Source: Bacillota bacterium (GTDB taxonomy: Bacteria; Bacillota; Desulfotomaculia; Desulfotomaculales; Ammonificaceae). Taken from it: DNA of 64,000 bases. The stretch covers positions 62,001 through 126,000 of the forward strand of contig JBFMBK010000002.1 in the NCBI GenBank assembly GCA_040755295.1, written 5' to 3'. Positions 8,326-17,507 of the stretch are shown in pieces. A model generated the notes under the pieces. The model was given only the letters and a program-made list of their open reading frames with translations. It did not search any database and was not told the origin of the DNA. Within the stretch, counting starts at the first letter, position 1. Every line of letters begins with the position of its first letter. A program made the position numbers and the translations under genes.

Positions 8326-10032
8326 CTACAGCGCCTCTACTTTGACGGCGATATCATTTTCCGCCTCTTCATCCGTTTCAAGCGGCGGAGGCGCCGGGCA
8401 CACGCGCGAGTCCGTCAACTGGCCGGCGGTGGTGAATGCTATACTGCGAAGGTGTTCGCTGATTTTCAGGTAGGCGTTTAATAGTTCCAGGTGCAGTCTG
8501 CTTGAAAGTTCCGACTCCTTTATCCCTTCCCGCAGGCGATAGATGTGGGTACTCCGTAAGCCCCTTTCCAACTGCGTAATCTTTGGAAGCATGTTAATCG
8601 CCTGCTCGGCGAGACAGTAGTCCGCTTTTACCAGGGCTTTGTGCGTCTGCCGCATCATTAGGCAAACCTCCTGGTACATGAGAACCAGGTCCTCCCATCC
8701 GGTCGGTGAAAAGGTGATATTCTCCTGAATTTTGTGTCGCAAGAGCGGCGCAACGTTTTTACTCATGATGTCGCTTATCAATTCAAGATCGTTCAAGACT
8801 TGCACCAAGCCCATTCCTTTTTCGAACTCCTCCCGGTGCAACGGCCGTCTCAGGAGAAGCGTCAGATAGGTTGTAGCCTTACTGAAAAGGGCGTTGATGA
8901 CGTTTTCCGTATGCATGATCCGTTCGATTATTCCATGCTGCCCGGTCCGCAGCACCCGGTCTACGTCTCGAAACATCCGCAGCACCTCGGCCGATAACCG
9001 GACCACCTCTTTGTACGCCAGCCCCAGAGCGATAGACGGAGTGCCAAGGAGGGCTTCGTTGAGGTACTTCGGCTCGAACTCCGGAATCGTCTTATCCGGG
9101 AGAAACCTTTCGAGAACAACAACCCCGAGGTTGCGGAAAGGGAGAAAGCTGAGGGCGATTATCACGTTGAATAAGGTGTGCGCGTTGGCCACCTGAAAGC
9201 TCGGCGAACTTGTGACACCGCTCAACCAGTTGACGATGGGCACGGCGAAAGGGAATACTATGCAGGTGCCGCCGATCTTTGCGCAGAAGTGCGCCATGGC
9301 GACACGCTGGGCCTCCCGCCGCGAGCCCAGGCTGGACAAGAGGGCTGTAAAGGATGTGCCTACGTTTGCGCCAAGGATAAAATAAAGCGCCGACAGAGTG
9401 TCGATCAACCCCTGCGACGCCAGCATGATGATAACGCCGAGCGACGCCGCGCTGCTGTGAACCAAGAAAGTGAAAAAGGCGGCGACCGCGATCGCCAGGA
9501 GCGGGTTGTGACATACGCGCAGGAGCGCTTCCTGGAATACGGGCGAGTCGCGTAGCGGCACCATGGCGTCCGCCATTATTTTGAGACCAAGGAAGAGCAG
9601 CCCGAATCCGATTATCGCCTGACCGATCCGCCGGTAACGGTCCCTCCTGGCGAAAAAAACGATACTAGCGCCAACACCCACAATAGGCAGCGAAATCTCG
9701 GTCACTTTCAGGGCGATCAGTTGGGCTGTGACGGTCGTGCCGATGTCGGCGCCAAGGATTACCGGCAGGCTCTGACGGAGGGTTATCACCCCGGCGCTGG
9801 CCAGTCCCACAAGTACAACCGTAGTGGCTGTACTGCTCTGGAAGAGGACCGTAATCATCGCTCCGACAAAAAGACCCCAGAAGGGTCTGTTCGTCACCGC
9901 TCCAAGAATACGGCGCAGTTTGTGTCCCGCGATTTTCTGGAGCCCCTCGCTCATGACACTGATACCGTATAAAAGGAGCCCCATGCCGCCGAATAACGCC
10001 AGGACCATTATTGGTAATGACGGGTCATGCAT
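8326..10032 (-). CDS. Na+/phosphate cotransporter family protein with PhoU-like tail
   Basis: A 568-aa membrane protein. The first 310 residues hold two inverted repeats of PNaS transporter helices with the typical QSSTATTVVLVGLASAG and VHSSAASLGVIIMLASQG motifs. Residues of about 340-550 are a soluble helical domain resembling PhoU, seen in bacterial NptA/YjbB-type proteins. The likely role is sodium-coupled phosphate movement across the cytoplasmic membrane; direction and substrate are inferred from the family. The ATG follows AGGAGTG at about 11 bases. There is no pst/pho context nearby. Confidence 0.9.
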   Translation of the reverse strand: MHDPSLPIMVLALFGGMGLLLYGISVMSEGLQKIAGHKLRRILGAVTNRPFWGLFVGAMITVLFQSSTATTVVLVGLASAGVITLRQSLPVILGADIGTTVTAQLIALKVTEISLPIVGVGASIVFFARRDRYRRIGQAIIGFGLLFLGLKIMADAMVPLRDSPVFQEALLRVCHNPLLAIAVAAFFTFLVHSSAASLGVIIMLASQGLIDTLSALYFILGANVGTSFTALLSSLGSRREAQRVAMAHFCAKIGGTCIVFPFAVPIVNWLSGVTSSPSFQVANAHTLFNVIIALSFLPFRNLGVVVLERFLPDKTIPEFEPKYLNEALLGTPSIALGLAYKEVVRLSAEVLRMFRDVDRVLRTGQHGIIERIMHTENVINALFSKATTYLTLLLRRPLHREEFEKGMGLVQVLNDLELISDIMSKNVAPLLRHKIQENITFSPTGWEDLVLMYQEVCLMMRQTHKALVKADYCLAEQAINMLPKITQLERGLRSTHIYRLREGIKESELSSRLHLELLNAYLKISEHLRSIAFTTAGQLTDSRVCPAPPPLETDEEAENDIAVKVEAL

Positions 10033-10210
10033 CTAGGATAACACTCCTATTTGTTGAACGGTCCGGCATCCATGTTACTTTAGTAAGTATTCACCACGGT
10101 GATAATCCCGCAGTTAAGTGGTTAATCCGTCAAAACACCAACGTGGTCTGCTGAACGTTTACTACCTTTAGTACTCGACAGAGTATCCAGAAAATTTAAT
10201 AAGTCGCTTG

Positions 10211-11995
10211 TTATTTCCTTTTTTGCTCTTTTACATCCAGTCTGATATGCAGTTCGGAAAGCTGCCGGTTCGTTACCGGAGCCGGCGCCAGCGTCATCGG
10301 ATCCTGCGCGCTCTGGGTTTTCGGGAACGGAATAACGTCCCGGATGGTCCCTCTCGCGAGTAAAAGCATCAGTAAACGGTCGAAACCAAAAGCGATCCCG
10401 CCGTGCGGCGGCGCCCCATAATCAAACGCCTCTAGCAGGAAGCCGAACTTCTCTTCCGCTTCCTGAGAGCTGATTCCTATCGTCTTAAACGCTCTCTCCT
10501 GGACATCCCGCCGGTGAATACGAATGCTTCCCCCGCCGAGTTCCACCCCGTTCAGGATCAGGTCGTAAGCCTTCGACCGCACCAGTTCCGGCTCGGTTTC
10601 CAGGAAAGGCAGGTCCTCGTCGAGAGGCGCGGTGAAAGGATGGTGCACCGCAACATAACGCTGCTCTGCATCATCGTATTTCAATAATGGAAAATCGACC
10701 ACCCAGGTAAAAGAAAAACCCGGGGGAATCATGTCCATTTGTTCGGCAATGCGGGTGCGAATGGCGCCGAGGCTCCTCTCCACTACGAATCGATGGTCGG
10801 CGACAAAAAGAATAAGGTCGCCGGATTGCGCATTGAAACGAGCCATCAGGCCGTCCATTTCTTGGTTTTTGAAAAACTTGAGGATCGGTGATTTCGGGCC
10901 CTCGGGGTTAATCTGTATGTAAGCCAGACCTTTGGCGCCGAAGGTCACCGCGTATCGGGTGAGATCATCAATCTCCCGCCGCGTCATACCCGCCGCCCCG
11001 GGAACGGCGATGCCCTTCACCATACCCCCGGCGCCGACCGCCTGCGCAAAAACCTTGAATTCCGAACCGGCCGCGATATCGGAAACATCGGTCAGCTTCA
11101 TGCCGTACCGGATGTCCGGCTTGTCCGAGCCGTAGAGAGACATCGCCTCGATGTAAGTCAAACGGGGAATGGGAAGGGGAACTTCAATATCAGCTACCTC
11201 ACGGCAGACAGCGGCGATCAGTCCCTCACTCAGACCGATGACGTCATCGACATCCACAAAAGACATCTCCATGTCTATTTGCGTAAACTCCGGTTGCCGA
11301 TCCGCCCGAAGGTCCTCATCCCTAAAGCATCGCACTATTTGGAAATACCGTTCGGCCCCGGCGACCATCAGTATTTGCTTGAACAACTGGGGTGATTGAG
11401 GCAGGGCATAAAAACGGCCGGGGTTCACCCTGCTGGGGACAAGGTAGTCCCGGGCCCCTTCGGGTGTGCTCTTCCCCAGCATGGGGGTCTCGATTTCCCA
11501 GAAGCCCCGCGAATCAAGGAAGTCCCGCGCGACCTTGGCCGCCCGGTGCCGCTTCTCAAGCGCGGTGCGCATCTCCGGCCGTCTCAGGTCAAGGTAGCGG
11601 TAGCGCAGCCTGAGGTCCTCGTCCACGTTGACCTCCTCTTCAATGTAAAAAGGCGGGGTCTTAGACCGGTTAAGAATGACGCAGGACGCGGCATAAACCT
11701 CGATCCCGCCCGTTTCCAGCCGCGGGTTTTCCGTACCCGCGGGCCGCCTGCGCACCTCTCCCTTCACTTGTAAAACGTATTCCCCGCGGACCGTTTCGCC
11801 GATCTTAAAGGTTTCTCCACTGACATCGGGACTGAAAACGACCTGCACTACGCCATCGCGGTCTCTCAGGTCGACAAAAATCAGACCGCCGTGATCCCGG
11901 CGGCTATGGACCCAACCGCATATTATAACGTTCTGCCCCGTCTTATTATCCCGAAGCGCGCCGCACGAATGCGTGCGGTACGAAGTTTGATTCAT
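10211..11995 (-). CDS. aspS: Aspartyl-tRNA synthetase AspS
   Basis: A class IIb synthetase of 594 aa, the bacterial-type length. The N-terminal OB anticodon-binding domain includes VHSRRDHGGLIFVDLRDRDG. Motif 2 lies around FQIVRCFRDEDLRADRQPEF, the bacterial GAD insertion in the middle, and motif 3 in GGIAFGFDRLLMLL near the C terminus. GGGAGG lies eight bases before the ATG. It follows hisS by 68 bp in the usual Firmicute hisS-aspS order and is probably cotranscribed. Whether it is discriminating or also charges tRNA-Asn cannot be told from the window. Confidence 0.97.
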   Translation of the reverse strand: MNQTSYRTHSCGALRDNKTGQNVIICGWVHSRRDHGGLIFVDLRDRDGVVQVVFSPDVSGETFKIGETVRGEYVLQVKGEVRRRPAGTENPRLETGGIEVYAASCVILNRSKTPPFYIEEEVNVDEDLRLRYRYLDLRRPEMRTALEKRHRAAKVARDFLDSRGFWEIETPMLGKSTPEGARDYLVPSRVNPGRFYALPQSPQLFKQILMVAGAERYFQIVRCFRDEDLRADRQPEFTQIDMEMSFVDVDDVIGLSEGLIAAVCREVADIEVPLPIPRLTYIEAMSLYGSDKPDIRYGMKLTDVSDIAAGSEFKVFAQAVGAGGMVKGIAVPGAAGMTRREIDDLTRYAVTFGAKGLAYIQINPEGPKSPILKFFKNQEMDGLMARFNAQSGDLILFVADHRFVVERSLGAIRTRIAEQMDMIPPGFSFTWVVDFPLLKYDDAEQRYVAVHHPFTAPLDEDLPFLETEPELVRSKAYDLILNGVELGGGSIRIHRRDVQERAFKTIGISSQEAEEKFGFLLEAFDYGAPPHGGIAFGFDRLLMLLLARGTIRDVIPFPKTQSAQDPMTLAPAPVTNRQLSELHIRLDVKEQKRK

Positions 11996-12063
11996 TAATT
12001 AATCCTCCCGTGAGTCGTCGTAAGCTGACAAGGCATTGCTTTCTTTTAATACGGTCTGCATGT

Positions 12064-13356
12064 TTAAAAAGAATTTTTGGATCCCGTCGTTTGACCCGCG
12101 TCGTGTTGTTTCAGCCACGAAACCAGATCCTTTACGTCGATCTCCACCTGTTCCCCGGTGTCCATGTCCCGCAGGGCTAACTTTCCCCTGTTCAGTTCTT
12201 CTTCACCGGCGATTACCACCCATTTTGATCCGCGCCTGTTAGCCTGTTTCAGCTGCGTTTTGAGGCTCCGGCGGGCGTATTCCCGGTCCGCCGGGAATCC
12301 GGCGTCCCGTAAGTTTTGGATGATTCCCGCTACCATGCGCTCCGCTCCTTCCCCGGCCGTGGCCACAAAAACCCCCGGCGGCTCAGCTTCGCGCAAGGTT
12401 AAGCCCTGCTGATCGAGTGCGAGGAGTGTGCGCTCGATGCCGACGGCGAATCCCACCCCCGGGGTCGGCGGACCGCCGCATGTCACCACGAGGTTGTTGT
12501 ACCTGCCGCCCGCGCCGATGGCGCTCTGGGCGCCGATTCCGGGCAACAGCACCTCGAAGGAGGTGCCGGTGTAGTAATCAAGACCGCGCACCAGACGCGG
12601 GTTTACGACGTAGGCGATGCCGAGAACGTCAAGCTCCTCGCGGACCCCCGCAAAATGCGCACGACAGCCGGGGCATAGGAAATCCAGAGGAACCGGCGCC
12701 TGCTTCGCAAGCTCTCCGCACCCTTCTTCCTTACAATCGAGCAGGCGCAAAGGATTGCGTTCCACACGCTCCTTGCAGTCCCTGCAAAGCTTCTCCATTA
12801 CTGTCTTAAAATACTCCCTGAGCGCGGCGACCAACTCTTGACGACACTTCGGACAACCGACGCTGTTGATTTCCAGTAAAAGGTCTTTAAGCCCTATTCT
12901 TTTAAAAAAATCTGTTAGAAGGGCGATAACCTCCGCGTCAACGGCGGGTTCGTCGGAGCCGAAGACCTCCACGCCGAACTGGTGAAACTGCCGAAAACGA
13001 CCCGCCTGCGGCCTGTCGTACCGGAACATCGGGCCGGTGTAATACAACTTAACCGGCTGCGGCCGGTTGAAGAGACTGTTTTCGATAAAAGACCGTACAA
13101 CCGCCGCCGTCCCTTCCGGTCTAAGTGAAAGACTCCTCCCGCGCCGGTCCGTGAAGGTATACATCTCCTTGGCGACAATATCGGTTTCCTCTCCCACCCC
13201 GCGCTGAAAGAGTTCGGTAAACTCGAAGACAGGCGTCCTTATTTCCTGATAACCATAAATCCGGGTTATTTCGCGTACTATGCTCTCAAGCCGCTGCCAG
13301 CGTTCCACCTCACCGGGCAGAATATCCGCTACACCCCGGGGTTTTTTAATCGGCAT
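12064..13356 (-). CDS. hisS: Histidyl-tRNA synthetase HisS
   Basis: A class II synthetase of 430 aa. It has the start region MPIKKPRGVADILPGE, the motif 2 region RYDRPQAGRFRQFHQFGVE, the histidine-specific LVRGLDYYTGTSFE and GGGRYNNL, and a C-terminal anticodon-binding domain. The ATG at 13356 is chosen because GGAGGT precedes it; the frame is open another 26 codons upstream, through a terminator hairpin. A small zinc-like CRDCKERVERNPLRLLDCKEEGC insert (quoted in part: CRDC...CKEEGC) is present mid-protein, common in bacterial HisS. aspS follows. Confidence 0.97.
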   Translation of the reverse strand: MPIKKPRGVADILPGEVERWQRLESIVREITRIYGYQEIRTPVFEFTELFQRGVGEETDIVAKEMYTFTDRRGRSLSLRPEGTAAVVRSFIENSLFNRPQPVKLYYTGPMFRYDRPQAGRFRQFHQFGVEVFGSDEPAVDAEVIALLTDFFKRIGLKDLLLEINSVGCPKCRQELVAALREYFKTVMEKLCRDCKERVERNPLRLLDCKEEGCGELAKQAPVPLDFLCPGCRAHFAGVREELDVLGIAYVVNPRLVRGLDYYTGTSFEVLLPGIGAQSAIGAGGRYNNLVVTCGGPPTPGVGFAVGIERTLLALDQQGLTLREAEPPGVFVATAGEGAERMVAGIIQNLRDAGFPADREYARRSLKTQLKQANRRGSKWVVIAGEEELNRGKLALRDMDTGEQVEIDVKDLVSWLKQHDAGQTTGSKNSF

Positions 13357-13393
13357 ACTCAAGACCTCCGAATAAACCGTCGCCCGCTGCTTC

Positions 13394-13435
13394 AAAAAAA
13401 ACAATGACCCTTTTTCAGTACGGGCCAGGGTCATT
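13394..13435 (-). terminator. Intrinsic terminator in the hisS leader (candidate attenuator)
   Basis: On the minus strand a perfect 9-bp stem (AATGACCCT / AGGGTCATT, 15-base loop) is followed by G and eight consecutive T. It ends 38 bp before the hisS ATG and lies downstream of a plausible promoter, so transcripts must read through it to reach hisS. No T-box sequence is visible. Confidence 0.75.
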
Positions 13436-13472
13436 ACCGCTCTATTGTTTACGCCCGTAATTATCCAGCGTT

Positions 13473-13501
13473 ATTTTACCACAGGCCGTCAAACGGCGCA
13501 A
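13473..13501 (-). promoter_or_regulatory. Candidate sigma-A promoter for hisS-aspS
   Basis: Minus strand: TTGCGC (13501-13496), 17-base spacer, TAAAAT (13478-13473). It is placed about 40 bp before the leader terminator. The -35 matches the consensus at only some positions. Confidence 0.45.
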
Positions 13502-13584
13502 TAAAAGGCGCCTTTCAAGCGTTTAACCAAGGGTTCTTTTCCCCGTCGCTAAGACATAAGAATATTACCGGGAGGTGGAATAAA

Positions 13585-13980
13585 ATGTCCCTTAATGTTG
13601 ACGAGGTCCAAAAGGGCCTAAGCCTGACAGCTATCGGGTGCGGCACGCTGGTCGGCGCCTTGACGTCGTTTTGCGCTACCATCATAGTGGCATGCCTTTT
13701 CTACTTCACTAGTGTCTCTGAAGGCCTGTTTCCCTTCATCGTTTCATTTATTCTCTTTCTAAGCGGGGCGCTCGGCGGTTGTCTCGCTACAAAACATGCA
13801 GGCGGGAAAGCGCTGGTACACGGAACCGCCGTGGGGGTATCCCTTTTTATGATCCTCTGGCTTGCCGCGGTCACCGTTTTGCCCGGCCCCGTCACAACCG
13901 GCATGCTTTTGCAGAAGTTTATCCTTCTGTCCGCCGGTGGCGCTACCGGTGGTTTTATCGGCGTAGTACTAGGGCTGTAA
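13585..13980 (+). CDS. TIGR04086 family membrane protein
   Basis: The 131-aa protein has four predicted membrane helices (about residues 20-42, 50-70, 80-100, 110-130) rich in glycine: GCGTLVGALTSFCA, SGALGGCLATKHAGGKALVHG and AGGATGGFIGVVLG. This organisation matches TIGR04086 (YrzE-like), a family of uncharacterised Firmicute membrane proteins. GGGAGGTGG precedes the ATG. It is divergent from hisS and not obviously part of an operon. No function is assigned. Confidence 0.65.
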   Translation: MSLNVDEVQKGLSLTAIGCGTLVGALTSFCATIIVACLFYFTSVSEGLFPFIVSFILFLSGALGGCLATKHAGGKALVHGTAVGVSLFMILWLAAVTVLPGPVTTGMLLQKFILLSAGGATGGFIGVVLGL

Positions 13981-14198
13981 CATTACGCGTCACGAGCCGC
14001 GTGTCATTAGTTTCGGGTTTAAGGTCCCCGGTCCTCAGTCATCAGTCGAAAGTCTGAGTCCGTATACAAAAGTCGGGAGTCTCGGGTCGCGCGTCACGAG
14101 TCGGGGGATTCAAAAGAAGAAATAGAGTTCCGGAGTCCTATATTCTGAATTCTATATTCTATATTCTGACTACTGTCTACCTTCTACTGACTACTGTT
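13981..14198. repeat. Decayed short-repeat spacer
   Basis: This spacer is dominated by imperfect reiterations: CAGTCATCAGTCGAAAGTC, GTCGGGAGTCTCGGGTCG, and later CTATATTCTGAATTCTATATT with GACTACTGTC repeated. There is no coding potential. Similar arrays occur at 21481-21533, 24015-24121, 51001-51050 and 63690-63830. Confidence 0.55.
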
Positions 14199-15380
14199 TC
14201 AAAGCCGCTGGATTTCATCCGGGTAGTTGGTAAGACGCTCCACGCCGTTATCCGTGAGCAGGACCGTATTTTCAATTCCCACGGCCCCTACACCGGGGAA
14301 AACGAATTTCGGCTCAAGGGCAAAAACCATTCCGGCAGCAAGAGGTTCCTTGACTCCGGGAGCGATCACCGGCAATTCGTTTAGTTCCAACCCGACACCG
14401 TGGCCGATAAACCTCGCCGGCTGCCGCCATCCCTGGAAATAGTCACCGAAGCCCGCCTGCCGTGCAAGCTGAAACGCCAGTTCATACAACTCGGCAGGCA
14501 CGGCGCCGGGCCGCGCCGCCGCCAACACCGCCGACTGAATTTCCAGCGCTTTCACGTGAGCCTTCTCGAGCCGATCATCCAGTCTGCCGAAAACGAAGAC
14601 GCGGGTGGCGTCGGTGACATAGCTGCGGTAAGCTGCGCCGTAATCAACGTAAACCGGCTCGCCTTCCTTCAGCATCCTTCGCCCCGAGCCGAAGGAAAAT
14701 GTCGGATCAAGCCCGGGCCCGGAAACAGGGCCGTCGAAATAAGAGGGTTCGGCGGCGTTCGGTCCCGTCAGAAAATGCCCCATGAAAAAGTCGGGGTTCA
14801 TTCCCCGGAAGCGAACAAGCCCCTGGTGCCCCAACCGGCGCGCCTCCCCTTCAAACCGTCCTGCCATTTCGATTTCCGTCTTTCCCACGGCCGCTATGCG
14901 CGGCACGCATTCCATCATAGCGTCAAGAAGAAGTCCGCTGTCACGAAGGATTTCAATTTCCAATCCCGATTTAACCGCTCTTTGTTCACGGATAATGGCG
15001 GAAACGTCTTTAAATCGCGACGCCGGAAAAGTTTTTTGGTACTGGATATATACGCTCACCGGCAGCACGTCAAACTCGAGGCCCAGCACCTCCGGAAGCG
15101 GCAGACCGTGTTCCTCGATAATCTGTGGAACCTCACGGTAGCTTCTTAGAGGCACGACAAAATCCACTGCGGCGTCAGCCCGCGCCCGCTCGAAGTCCTT
15201 GCGTACCATGAAAACCGGACTTCCCCCGGCCGGGACGTAAAGATGACCGCTTTGATAAGTGCCCGAATAATACACGATATCCGCACTCTGCAGAATAAGG
15301 GCTCCCGCAACTCCTTCTCCTGAAAGTCGCTCCTGAAGAACCTGCACCCGGCGGAAGATATCCTCCCTGACCCTTTCCAT
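14199..15380 (-). CDS. M24 family metallopeptidase (Xaa-Pro aminopeptidase-like)
   Basis: The 393-aa protein has an N-terminal creatinase-like domain (about 1-150) and a pita-bread M24 catalytic domain (about 160-390). Metal ligands are visible in order: D in VYVDYGAAYRS, D in VTDATRVFVFG, H in FIGHGVGLELNE, E in FALEPKFVFPG and E in GIENTVLLT. Such enzymes remove N-terminal residues next to proline. The start ATG follows AAAGGGG. It lies alone, so the physiological substrate is unknown. Cytoplasmic; no signal peptide. Confidence 0.92.
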   Translation of the reverse strand: MERVREDIFRRVQVLQERLSGEGVAGALILQSADIVYYSGTYQSGHLYVPAGGSPVFMVRKDFERARADAAVDFVVPLRSYREVPQIIEEHGLPLPEVLGLEFDVLPVSVYIQYQKTFPASRFKDVSAIIREQRAVKSGLEIEILRDSGLLLDAMMECVPRIAAVGKTEIEMAGRFEGEARRLGHQGLVRFRGMNPDFFMGHFLTGPNAAEPSYFDGPVSGPGLDPTFSFGSGRRMLKEGEPVYVDYGAAYRSYVTDATRVFVFGRLDDRLEKAHVKALEIQSAVLAAARPGAVPAELYELAFQLARQAGFGDYFQGWRQPARFIGHGVGLELNELPVIAPGVKEPLAAGMVFALEPKFVFPGVGAVGIENTVLLTDNGVERLTNYPDEIQRL

Positions 15381-15567
15381 TTAATGCCCCTTTCTTTACC
15401 CGTGCTTTCTTTATAGAATAAAAACACCGTTCTCTAAAGTTTTAGACCGGCATGAATGATATTATAAAAAATTCACTGAAAAGTAAATCTTCGTGATGAC
15501 GGAAGGAAATAAGAAGAATATGGCGAAATATTCTTTTATTCGACATTTAATTTAGGAGGAGTCGGCT

Positions 15568-17388
15568 TTGGCCGTCGACACAGTGACAGAAGAAACTATC
15601 GGAATGGCCTGGGTTAAAGATAATAAGGTTTATGTTCGAAACCCGCAGGAAGAGGCGCCCCCGGCCACGATCGCGCCGGGAGAAGGGGTCCGGCTCACGG
15701 TCAACGGTGAAGAAAAGAAAGGTCCTACTCCCGTACGCGAACAGGACGTTATAGTAACAGAAACCATAGACAAAGAAGAACCCGGGCGCATCGCCGTCAT
15801 GGTCGCTCCCAACAAGTTCAAGGCATTCCTCGACGTGCGTTTAACCAGGCGCACGACGTATCGGCTTTTGGACTCCGAGCCCGCTAACAACCTTTCTCTT
15901 GAAACCGTTTCCAAAACCTTGGAAGTGATGCCGCTCGACCGGGAGGCACTTAACAGCCTGCTCAAGGAAAGTAATGTTACGTACGGACTCAATGACGAGA
16001 TGCTGGACGGACTGTACGACAAACCGGAAGCCGGACGGCACCTTATTGCGGAAGGTGTTACGGCCGAACCGGGAATCAACGAAAAACTAGACATCCGTTT
16101 CGCTCAGGTAGCGGAAGGCAGGCCGGCGATATCAGAAAATGGAACGGTTGACTACAGGGACCTGCAGCGGTTCATTTCCGTGGAACCCGGGGATATCCTT
16201 GCCGTTAGACTTCCGGGTGTGCTCGGAAAACCAGGTTACCGGGTTAACGGAGAAGAAGTACAGCCCTCCCCGCCTAAACCCGTGGAACTGATAGCCGGCA
16301 ACGGAGCTTCCCTCTCAAACGGCGGGATGTTTGTTACCGCAACCGTCAGCGGCCTTCCGACTATAAGACAATCCGGCAGTCGTTTCACCGTGTCGGTGGA
16401 GCCGCTCCTTGTCATAAAAGGGAACGTAGACCTGGAAACCGGAAACATCAATTTCCGCGGTAATGTACGTATCAAAGGAAGCATAACGGATGCGATGAAG
16501 GTTTCCGCAACGGGTGACGTCATCGTTGAAGGCGACGTTTCTGGGGCTACCGTTGAAAGCCAGGGCGCGCTTACCGCCAGGAGCATCATCGCCAGCACGG
16601 TACACGCCGGCGGCCAGACGATCTTTTACGAAAAGCTCAGGAAGCTTACGGCGGAGTTGTTGCAGCATCTGGCACAGGCTCTGAAAGGTATCGCTTTTAT
16701 GTTGGAACACGCCGCCGCAAGAAATCAGGCGCTCACCCCGGGAGGGGCTTTTCTTATCCTTATTGAGCAAAAATACCAGCAGGTTCCCGCTCTGGTCAAA
16801 GAACTCGCCAAACTCGCCGAACAGGCGCCGCAGTTTAAGGTCGTATTACCGGATAATTTTAATGATAGCTTTTTATTCTTGAAGAACGTGTTTGTGGGCC
16901 TGGGCGTCACCGCTTTTGAGAGCATCGAAGACATAGCCAAAGTTACCAAAGAACTTGCCGTAATCGACGGCGAACTGCTCAAACTCATCTCAAGCACGCG
17001 CTCCAAAGTGACCATACAATATGCACTCAATAGTCACGTAGAGGCTACGGGCGATGTTCTTGTCACCGGCCAGGGAGCTTATAATACAAATATTCAAAGC
17101 GGCGGCAAGGTGAAAATCGACGGGATATATCGTGCCGGGGAGCTCAACGCACAGGGCAATGTCTTTATCGGTAAAGCGGGCTCGGACATCGGCGTAAAGA
17201 CCGCCGTCCGGGTACCGTCGGGCAAAAATATAATGATCAAGAAATCCCACCCGGGCGTTTTTCTACAGATAGGAAAACAAAAGGCTGAGGTGGAAAAGCC
17301 CATGCGCGAAATCGACACGACCATTAACAGCGAAGGACAAATCGAATTGAACGGAATTTCCTGGACCCCGACTGAAGGGGACAGATAG
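15568..17388 (+). CDS. FapA/DUF342 family polymer-binding protein
   Basis: A 606-aa protein with TTG start nine bases after AGGAGG. The first 250 residues contain the FapA N-terminal domain with paired segments (AEGVTAEPGINEKLDIRF, RFISVEPGDILAVRLPGVLG). Residues of about 270-360 and 500-580 form a beta-helical region with hexapeptide-like turns (ETGNINFRGNVRIKGSI, ATGDVIVEGDVSGA, VEATGDVLVTGQGAYN). A coiled-coil of about 120 residues is inserted between them. DUF342 proteins are widespread and mostly uncharacterised; links to cell surface or sporulation are only suggested in the literature. It stands alone in this window. Confidence 0.88.
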   Translation: MAVDTVTEETIGMAWVKDNKVYVRNPQEEAPPATIAPGEGVRLTVNGEEKKGPTPVREQDVIVTETIDKEEPGRIAVMVAPNKFKAFLDVRLTRRTTYRLLDSEPANNLSLETVSKTLEVMPLDREALNSLLKESNVTYGLNDEMLDGLYDKPEAGRHLIAEGVTAEPGINEKLDIRFAQVAEGRPAISENGTVDYRDLQRFISVEPGDILAVRLPGVLGKPGYRVNGEEVQPSPPKPVELIAGNGASLSNGGMFVTATVSGLPTIRQSGSRFTVSVEPLLVIKGNVDLETGNINFRGNVRIKGSITDAMKVSATGDVIVEGDVSGATVESQGALTARSIIASTVHAGGQTIFYEKLRKLTAELLQHLAQALKGIAFMLEHAAARNQALTPGGAFLILIEQKYQQVPALVKELAKLAEQAPQFKVVLPDNFNDSFLFLKNVFVGLGVTAFESIEDIAKVTKELAVIDGELLKLISSTRSKVTIQYALNSHVEATGDVLVTGQGAYNTNIQSGGKVKIDGIYRAGELNAQGNVFIGKAGSDIGVKTAVRVPSGKNIMIKKSHPGVFLQIGKQKAEVEKPMREIDTTINSEGQIELNGISWTPTEGDR

Positions 17389-17507
17389 CCTGCTCGCAGG
17401 AAGCCACATGTATTAACCGCCATATCGGCAGACCGGCGTCACTTGGAAAGCGACAACGATCCGCCGTAACTCGAAACTCTCGCTGTTCCCATCTCTTCAA
17501 GATCCCT

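Noticed and set aside
13357-13500. T-box leader for hisS
   Set aside because: The leader is too short and the conserved T-box sequence is not present.
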